64,000 bases of DNA from the NCBI RefSeq assembly GCF_008807375.1, contig NZ_CP043311.1, forward strand, positions 4,258,001-4,322,000. Reading direction: 5' to 3'. How positions within the stretch are numbered: position 1 is the first letter of the stretch; each line of letters begins with the position of its first letter. The stretch comes from Pseudomonas lalkuanensis. GTDB taxonomy: Bacteria; Pseudomonadota; Gammaproteobacteria; Pseudomonadales; Pseudomonadaceae. The notes under the pieces are model-generated. The model made no database searches. It was not told the DNA's origin and saw only the letters and a list, made by a program, of their open reading frames with translations. This document shows, piece after piece, positions 58,789 through 64,000 of the stretch. The translations under genes and the position numbers were made by a program.

Positions 58789-58817
58789 CGATGCCCGGCG
58801 TCAAATAGCCGGGCATT
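58789..58817 (-). terminator. Stem-loop after the DUF2790 gene
   Basis: Arms ATGCCCGGC (58791-58799) and GCCGGGCAT (58808-58816) with an 8-base loop, 26 bases beyond the stop of the minus-strand DUF2790 gene. No T run. Confidence 0.6.
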
Positions 58818-58842
58818 CAATCCGAACCCATGAATCAGAACA

Positions 58843-59106
58843 TTAACCGTTACTGCAACCCTGGCCGAACACAACATATTCCAGGCGATGAACTTTGCCC
58901 TGGTGATCTTCGTAAGTCATATGAGCCGGAACCACTCCACAGACATCGGGGATTTCACTGCGGGAAATGACCCGGGCGATATCGAGTTCCATTCCATAGT
59001 GGTACTGCTCGACAACGGTTTCCCCGGTAACAGCGACTTCCACCGGTTCTTCGGCCAAGGCGAAGGCAGACATGCCGGCGAGCGCCAGCAAGGCAAGAGC
59101 TTTCAT
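58843..59106 (-). CDS. DUF2790-family small exported protein
   Basis: An 87-residue protein with signal peptide KALALLALAGMSAFALAEEP. The mature part matches DUF2790: VVEQYHYGMELDIARVISRS, DVCGVVPAHMTYEDHQGKVH, RLEYVVFGQGCSNG, with two Cys that may form a disulfide. The family is nearly confined to Pseudomonas, often in several copies; function unknown. Confidence 0.88.
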   Translation of the reverse strand: MKALALLALAGMSAFALAEEPVEVAVTGETVVEQYHYGMELDIARVISRSEIPDVCGVVPAHMTYEDHQGKVHRLEYVVFGQGCSNG

Positions 59107-59367
59107 TGGATAGTTTTCCGAGTGTTTGGAAGTTGGAACTTCGACCAGCTCTCCACGAACTGGTCGAAGGTACAGCGCAACACCTTGCGGTGATGTTTAC
59201 GGCAGCAAGCGCCTCGTCGTGGGAGGCGGGATCATTTTATTGCCCGGCCAACCTTGCAAACAGCGCCAGATACAACAAGGACTATTTACTGATCTGGTAC
59301 TTTACAAAGGTTAGATTCCCGTTCTATTGAGAAATCGTCCCTGACGAGGTCTTTGCCGTGAGGTAAT

Positions 59368-59562
59368 GGTTGGCCAAGGCCGTGACCGCCACTGCGCGCA
59401 AGATCGTCATCCCGTTCTACAACGCGATGCGTTTCGATATGGCCTATCAGGATCTTGGTGCCGATCACTATGAGCAGCGGTACCGCGAGCGCGTGATCAA
59501 AGGCCTGCACCGTCGGGCAGCCGAATTCGGCTTCACACTACAGGCGGTTGAAGGTGTTTCTA
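59368..59562 (+). pseudogene. C-terminal fragment of an IS transposase, probably IS110-like
   Basis: The frame from 59370 gives VTATARKIVIPFYNAMRFDM, AYQDLGADHYEQRYRERVIK and GLHRRAAEFGFTLQ, which resembles the C-terminal end of IS110-type transposases (ARR..YHML..G..Y.DLGADY..RR..R...RL..R...LGY.V.L). No catalytic N-terminal DEDD part is present upstream. Family assignment from memory of the consensus only. Confidence 0.5.
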
Positions 59563-59883
59563 AGGAAGGCGCTCGCCATCTTCTCGCAGCCCACGAAGTG
59601 AGTTTCGCGTCATCGAGGCGTTGGCTGGTCGTTACCCCGTAGCACCAACTTGCCGAATGCTGCGGGTATCGCGCAGCGGTTTCTATGCCTGGCAACAGCG
59701 ACCACCTTCGGCGAGAGACATGGCGAATCGGCCTCTGAGCAAAGAGATCCGCACCATTCACCATGAAGTGAATGGTATCTATGGCCATCGCCCATCAAGG
59801 CTGAATTGACGGCCATGGGGCAGGCGTGTAGTCGACACCAGGTTGCTCGACTGATGCGCGAAGCCGGCCTGCGCGTTCGCTAG
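59563..59883 (+). pseudogene. Decayed IS3-family fragment: end of orfA and start of orfB
   Basis: The frame ending TGA 59599-59601 reads RKALAIFSQPTK, the usual C terminus of an IS3 orfA. From 59600 another frame gives EFRVIEALAGRYPVAPTCRM, LRVSRSGFYAWQQRPPSARD and IRTIHHEVNGIYGH, the N-terminal part of orfB. A frameshift near 59795 then moves the homology to IKAELTAMGQACSRHQVARL, MREAGLRVR, ending TAG 59881-59883. The DDE catalytic region is absent, so the element is dead. Confidence 0.75.
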
Positions 59884-60010
59884 CGCAAGCGCTGGCGGCA
59901 ACTGGTCTGTTTTATCCACCAGCATCTTCAATAAGCGAATTGCCTTTTCGAGGTCCTCTCGGCGCACCAAGTGGGCTGCAGGGGGCCCGCTGCTCACTGA
60001 AAATTCTCGC

Positions 60011-60059
60011 GCATTTACCTCATGGTCAGGTGAATTCAACCTGACCATGAGGTAAATGC
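60011..60059. repeat. Perfect palindrome with 21-bp arms, candidate left end of the recombinase element
   Basis: Left arm 60011-60031 (beginning GCATTTACCTCATGG), 7-base centre GAATTCA, right arm 60039-60059, with no mismatch. It lies 240 bases before the first recombinase gene and just beyond IS debris. Three-recombinase elements (RIT) are bounded by inverted repeats, which makes an end or attachment function plausible. Confidence 0.6.
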
Positions 60060-60298
60060 AGTTTCGCGGTATCGAGTCTCCCGCGGTGACGGTATTAGTT
60101 AATAGAAATGCGCCGATTCGCGGGTCGCTGGACGGGCTGCGTCAGCCGTAATTCTTCGTTAATTCCAATTTCAAAGCAGACACTTAGACGCTCACAGACC
60201 TAGTCCAGGGATGGTTGGTCTATGGGCCTATCCAATCACCCTAACTCTGCCAGTGCAGACCAAGGAATCGGGTGACTGGCCAGCGCAGGTGACGACAG

Positions 60299-61447
60299 AT
60301 GGAGCTTGTATGGGCTACTAAAGACTTTGTGATCGCCGGGCAACCCTATCCAGAGTTCCCCATTCTGCTTTGGGACTCAATGGAGAGTTGCATACCCGCC
60401 AATCAATTTTTTCGTCACTACCTGCTGCGCGGAGCCGTTCGCTCCAAGCGATCCTGGCCCAGCACAGGACGCGCTCTGTACGACTTCTTTAGCTTCATCC
60501 AGGCCCATGACCTGGACTGGCACGACGTTGATCGGGGCGAGGCCAAGTCCCTTGTGGCTGCCTATCGGGACTACTGCCTGGACTCATGCGAACTGGCACC
60601 GAACACCACTTACCAGCGCCTGCATTACATCTGCGCGTTCTACGAATTCGCGCTAAAGCAGGGGTGGGTGAGGCGCCTGCCCTTCACCTATGAAGAACGC
60701 ACCGTGAGGCGCCAAGCAGGTTTCCTTGCGCATACCGATGCCAGCGGCGGCAAGGCCATGGCGAACGATGTGATGCCGCGTAAACCCAGGGTCCTGCCCA
60801 AGTACCTGAGCATGGTCGAGGTCAAGGCGCTCCTGGCTGCAGTGGAAAACCCCCATCACCGGATGATGATGCGCCTGGCGCTGCATACGGGTCTGCGCCG
60901 CGAGGAAATCGCCACCTTCCCGTTGGACTACGTCTTCGACCCAGACAAGAAGGAACGAACCAAACGCAACTTCCCCATTTGCCTCGATGCGTACGACGGC
61001 AGCGGCATGGCGACCAAGGGTAGCAAGTCGCGAGAAATTCACGTTAGCCGCAAGTTCATGGCCGAACTCTACCGCTATGTGACGAAGGTTCGCGGCGAGC
61101 GTGCCTCGCTGAGCAAGACTCCACAAAGGGCGCTGTTCCTCAACCAGTTCGGGGAACCCTATAGCGAGGACGGCAAGAGCCTCAACCGAATCATTAGCAA
61201 GGCGGGCAAGCGGGTTGGAATCAAGGTCCATACGCACATGCTCCGGCATACCTATGCCACCCATACCCTGGTAAGCCTTCAGCGCAATCGCACGAGCGGG
61301 ATAGACCCCCTGGTGTTCGTTCAGCACCAACTAGGTCACAGCTCGATTCAGACGACCATGGTGTACCTGCATTTGGTCAACGAAATGGCCGACCAGGCGG
61401 TGCTGGCCTATGACGACGAGTTGAACGCACTGGCGGAGGCGGCTTGA
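60299..61447 (+). CDS. Tyrosine recombinase 1 of a three-gene recombinase module
   Basis: A 382-residue site-specific tyrosine recombinase (Tn554 TnpA / RitA style). The core-binding domain spans about 40-125 (VRSKRSWPSTGRALYDFFSF, AAYRDYCLDSCELAPNTTYQ). All catalytic residues are visible: Arg in HTGLRREEIATFPLDY, Lys in GSKSREIHVSRKF, HxxR in HMLRHTYATH, His in HQLGHSSIQTTMVYLHL and the Tyr nucleophile in the same block. It overlaps the second recombinase by 4 bases. Confidence 0.88.
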   Translation: MELVWATKDFVIAGQPYPEFPILLWDSMESCIPANQFFRHYLLRGAVRSKRSWPSTGRALYDFFSFIQAHDLDWHDVDRGEAKSLVAAYRDYCLDSCELAPNTTYQRLHYICAFYEFALKQGWVRRLPFTYEERTVRRQAGFLAHTDASGGKAMANDVMPRKPRVLPKYLSMVEVKALLAAVENPHHRMMMRLALHTGLRREEIATFPLDYVFDPDKKERTKRNFPICLDAYDGSGMATKGSKSREIHVSRKFMAELYRYVTKVRGERASLSKTPQRALFLNQFGEPYSEDGKSLNRIISKAGKRVGIKVHTHMLRHTYATHTLVSLQRNRTSGIDPLVFVQHQLGHSSIQTTMVYLHLVNEMADQAVLAYDDELNALAEAA

Positions 61448-63126
61448 TGGGCAAGCGCAAGGTATTTTCCAAAACCGACCTCAGCGTGCCTCAGGTCGAG
61501 CACAGCCATGACTCGGCAGGCAATGTGGTCATTCTGCCTGATGTCATTCCTCCGACGAACACCACGGTCGAGTTCGGGCGGAACACGTCACACAGTCGGA
61601 GTTTCGACTTTGCCCGTTGGTACGACGTCGGCATTGACCCCATCACCTACGCCTGCCAACGCCAAATTGAGCGCTTCCTCGCCGGCCAGGACGACGACGT
61701 TACGATCATCACCGTAGCTAGCTACTGCACAAATGGGCTGCGCCATTTCCTCGACTGTTGCATGTTGCGGGCAGCGGCTTTGGAACGTGACCTGGCCCTG
61801 GCCGATGTGAATCGGGATCTGATTGACGGTTATCTCGCCCATCTGGCAGGGCTGGGCGTGGGACCTACAAGTCAAAGAAGTCGCTACTCGAAGACCAAGT
61901 CCGTACTACACGCCTTGGGACGGCGTGGGCTGATCCTCCTAGTCACCTCCGGCGATGCGGCCACCTTCCCGACCAATCCCTTCCCGAACAGCAACCGCAA
62001 GTACAAGGGCGAGACGGCGCTGTCCAAGCACGAGCGGCAAGCTGTCACCGTGGCGCTCAAGCAGGTCATCAAGCCAATCTGGGCCGACGATGCGCCTCTG
62101 ACCGCCGATCTACTGGCCTTCGCCCTGCTGGTCGTGGCGCTGCACACCGGACGCAATACCACGCCACTGCTAGAAATGGGCCGCAACTGCCTGCGCCCGC
62201 ACCCCAAGGACAACACCGTGTTCCTGGTGCTGTGGAAGCGGCGCGGCTACACCAGCAGCAAAGTGGCGCTGCGCGCCGAGTCAGACATCGAGCGCCTACT
62301 AGAGTCCACGCCGAGCGTGCGAACCAACGTGGAGCGCCTCATCCGCCGCGTGATGTCCTTGACCGAGCCCTTGGATGCAGAGGCCCCGGACGACCTCCGT
62401 GGCCGCGTATGGCTGTATCGCATTCGCGGCGGCCCGGCTGCCGGCCAAGTCACGTCGTTGAGTGGAGCAATGTTAGCTCAGGCGACAAGCCGTCTCGTAG
62501 CCAAGTACGGCCTGACTGACAGCAACGGACAGCCACTGCGCATCAACGTCTCGCGCCTGCGCAAGACCTTCGCCAACCGAATATTCGAGCTGACCGACGG
62601 CGACCTGGCGACCACCGCCGCGGCCCTTGGCAATACCCTGCAAGTGGCCGACCAACACAACCTGGCGTCCGGCGAGGATGCCCGTCGCAACTGGCGGTTC
62701 ATGGGCGAGATACTGGTGGAGGAGTTGCTGACCCGGACCATCGGTGCGACCCACAAGGACACCCCTTTGGGCCACTGCGCCGACTCGGCGTACGGCCAGT
62801 ACGCCCCGAAGTTCGAGGGCGCAACTTGCATGAACTTCATGAACTGCCTGCGCTGCAAGCACTACGCGGTAACCGCCGAGGATCTGTACAAGCTGTTCAG
62901 CTTCTACTTTCGCGTGCTGGCCGAGCGCTCGCGCATGGACAAGCGGCGTTGGGCACGGGAGTACGCCCACATTCCCCGTCTGATCGACCACTACATCGTT
63001 GCCGAGGGGCTGCGACGCGGCACCTTCAAGACCGCAGCCGTGGACGCCGCCCGTGAGCGCGCCCGCACCCAGCCGCATCCATTCTGGTCGGTTGATCTGA
63101 TTGACAGTCTGGAGGTCTTTGCATGA
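61444..63126 (+). CDS. Tyrosine-recombinase-like protein 2 of the module, with degenerate catalytic boxes
   Basis: A 560-residue protein. N-terminal core-binding region (about 75-155: NGLRHFLDCCMLRAAALERD), then a catalytic-type domain with LHTGRNTTPLLEMGRNCLRP (Arg box), NVSRLRKTFANRIFELTDGD where HxxR reads SRLR, and LGNTLQVADQHNL where the usual LGH reads LGN. A C-terminal Cys cluster CMNFMNCLRCKHYAVTAEDL may bind zinc. This pattern resembles TnpB of Tn554 and the middle gene of RIT elements. It starts at ATG 61444 inside the end of gene 1 and overlaps gene 3 (ATGA). Confidence 0.8.
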   Translation: MMGKRKVFSKTDLSVPQVEHSHDSAGNVVILPDVIPPTNTTVEFGRNTSHSRSFDFARWYDVGIDPITYACQRQIERFLAGQDDDVTIITVASYCTNGLRHFLDCCMLRAAALERDLALADVNRDLIDGYLAHLAGLGVGPTSQRSRYSKTKSVLHALGRRGLILLVTSGDAATFPTNPFPNSNRKYKGETALSKHERQAVTVALKQVIKPIWADDAPLTADLLAFALLVVALHTGRNTTPLLEMGRNCLRPHPKDNTVFLVLWKRRGYTSSKVALRAESDIERLLESTPSVRTNVERLIRRVMSLTEPLDAEAPDDLRGRVWLYRIRGGPAAGQVTSLSGAMLAQATSRLVAKYGLTDSNGQPLRINVSRLRKTFANRIFELTDGDLATTAAALGNTLQVADQHNLASGEDARRNWRFMGEILVEELLTRTIGATHKDTPLGHCADSAYGQYAPKFEGATCMNFMNCLRCKHYAVTAEDLYKLFSFYFRVLAERSRMDKRRWAREYAHIPRLIDHYIVAEGLRRGTFKTAAVDAARERARTQPHPFWSVDLIDSLEVFA

Positions 63127-64000
63127 GCGCTCCCCATTCGGCAACGCTACCTTACCCCCCCCTTACCGCCCAGCCTGGCGATGTGCGTGGGCTCCCCGAA
63201 GCCGAGCGCGACGCCCTGATCATCAGCGCTATTCAGGTCGATGGGCAGTGGATCATCCGCAGCCGCTACGGCGACGACATCTGGCAACTCGAGGGTTTCA
63301 CCAGCAACGTGCCGGCCAACAGGAGAAGGGTGGACTTCCGCAAGGTGCCACCAGCGTTTCGGGCACTGATGAAGCAGATTCTGTACCGCTACCTACAGCG
63401 GGGGCGTCGCTCGGGGGGTCGGCCTAAAGGCGGAGTACTGACACAGACTTTCTCTAGTGCTATGCCATTTCTTCGCCATCTGGAGGCGCTCAAGCTCGAT
63501 CATTTAGGCGCGGTTACGCCCCTGGTCTGCTCGACCTATGTTACTGCCTGCAAGGCGCACAGGCAGACCGGCCGAAATGAGGGCAAGCCGCTGTCGAAGC
63601 GTGGGTTGGTACGCCGTTTCATCGCCGTCGAAGCGCTCCATGAACTGAGCCAGTACACCGATGACCCGATGCCACAGCATCCTTGGCTCGAAACCTCCGC
63701 GAAAGCGTTGGCGGGGCTAACCGGCCGCGGAGCCCTGGTAGGTAAAACACCGCTGATTCCCGACGATGTGTTCTGCACTCTATTCGAGCGAGCCTACCAA
63801 CAGCTCGAGCGCGGCCAGAAACTTCTTGATATGCGCGATAAATTAGAAAACATCACTGAGCAGCTAAAGGGGCGGAGTTATTGGGGTGTCTATGTGACCA
63901 AGAACCGCTACCTAAATGGCCTTGGCTGGGAGGACGGTCTGAATGCGTTCAACAATGCGCTGATCGATCTGCGCACGGCCTGCTACATTGTCCTGGCCAG
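63123..64000 (+). CDS. Third gene of the recombinase module (partial, runs off the window)
   Basis: ATG 63123 overlaps the stop of gene 2; the frame is open for 292 codons to the window end. It begins SAPHSATLPYPPLTAQPGDV and continues with ALIISAIQVDGQWIIRSRYG, AMPFLRHLEALKLDHLGAVT, NEGKPLSKRGLVRRFIAVEA and LIDLRTACYIVLA. The catalytic region would lie beyond the edge. By position and coupling it should be the third recombinase (RitC-like, or a large phage-integrase-like protein); homology cannot be shown from this part alone. Confidence 0.7.
   Translation, partial: MSAPHSATLPYPPLTAQPGDVRGLPEAERDALIISAIQVDGQWIIRSRYGDDIWQLEGFTSNVPANRRRVDFRKVPPAFRALMKQILYRYLQRGRRSGGRPKGGVLTQTFSSAMPFLRHLEALKLDHLGAVTPLVCSTYVTACKAHRQTGRNEGKPLSKRGLVRRFIAVEALHELSQYTDDPMPQHPWLETSAKALAGLTGRGALVGKTPLIPDDVFCTLFERAYQQLERGQKLLDMRDKLENITEQLKGRSYWGVYVTKNRYLNGLGWEDGLNAFNNALIDLRTACYIVLA

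Larger units (their letters stand above)
59107..60298. other. Gene-poor region of IS debris and a palindrome
   Basis: About 1.2 kb with no intact gene. It holds C-terminal debris of an IS110-like transposase (59368-59562), the end of an IS3 orfA with the start of orfB (59563-59883), and the palindrome at 60011-60059. From 60060 to 60298 lies the probable promoter region of the recombinase module. A minus-strand frame at 59779-60048 is not convincingly a gene. Confidence 0.6.

Noticed and set aside
59779..60048. 89-codon minus-strand frame over IS3 debris and the left palindrome arm
   Set aside because: Starts inside the palindrome and ends in antisense IS sequence; only a short middle part (REDLEKAIRLLKMLVDKTD) looks protein-like.

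Overview
The window reads as chromosomal DNA of a Pseudomonas-like gammaproteobacterium. Support comes from a GC-rich, densely coding layout, the tyrosine catabolon (hpd, maiA, hmgR, hmgA, fahA), an SfnB/LLM organosulfur cluster, the fructose PTS operon beside cra, a DUF2790 protein, and Pseudomonas-type REP hairpins in many intergenic gaps. I saw no rRNA, tRNA or CRISPR array.

Left part (1-21.3 kb). An ECF41 sigma factor follows the end of an AhpD-like gene. Next come a sulfatase-fold phosphoglycerol transferase (LTA synthase family), maiA and hpd behind an HmgR-like operator, and an adenosine-specific kinase. A seven-gene, mostly overlapping operon (6377-12660) follows: thermostable-hemolysin-family protein, AMP-dependent acyl ligase, heme-oxygenase-like diiron protein, SDR, periplasmic repeat protein, response regulator and histidine kinase. 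I do not recognise it as a described pathway, and it is the best candidate here for an uncharacterised system. Then come a CBS-sensor kinase with an output-less double-receiver regulator, a YpfJ-like metallopeptidase homologue lacking its catalytic Glu, and hmgR/hmgA-fahA. Two small exported proteins close this part.

Middle (21.4-46 kb). A ten-gene minus-strand sulfur-scavenging cluster holds two MetI, two MetQ, one MetN, two flavin monooxygenases and three SfnB-type dehydrogenases. It is preceded by what looks like a full sigma-54 control region (-24/-12, IHF site, upstream perfect inverted repeat). A truncated membrane protein gene, an HPP/CBS membrane protein, a LysR regulator and a frameshifted WYL regulator follow. 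An accessory-looking hydrolase group (37.1-43.3 kb: Tat-exported amidohydrolase, ABM protein, alpha/beta hydrolase, isochorismatase-like enzyme, RidA, LysR) contains a perfect 38-bp palindrome in its divergent promoter and ends near a 3' gene remnant. An ECF42 sigma factor with its YCII/DGPF partner comes next.

Right part (46-64 kb). This holds an SRPBCC protein, a LysR regulator divergent from a glutamine-amidotransferase-like/ABM pair, the fruBKA operon with divergent cra, an SDR, homospermidine synthase and a DUF2790 protein. Decayed IS110-like and IS3 fragments follow, then a 21-bp-arm palindrome and a three-gene tyrosine recombinase module (RIT/Tn554-like) that runs off the right edge. 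A roughly 400-bp dispersed repeat occurs twice in opposite orientation (34.5 and 55.8 kb).
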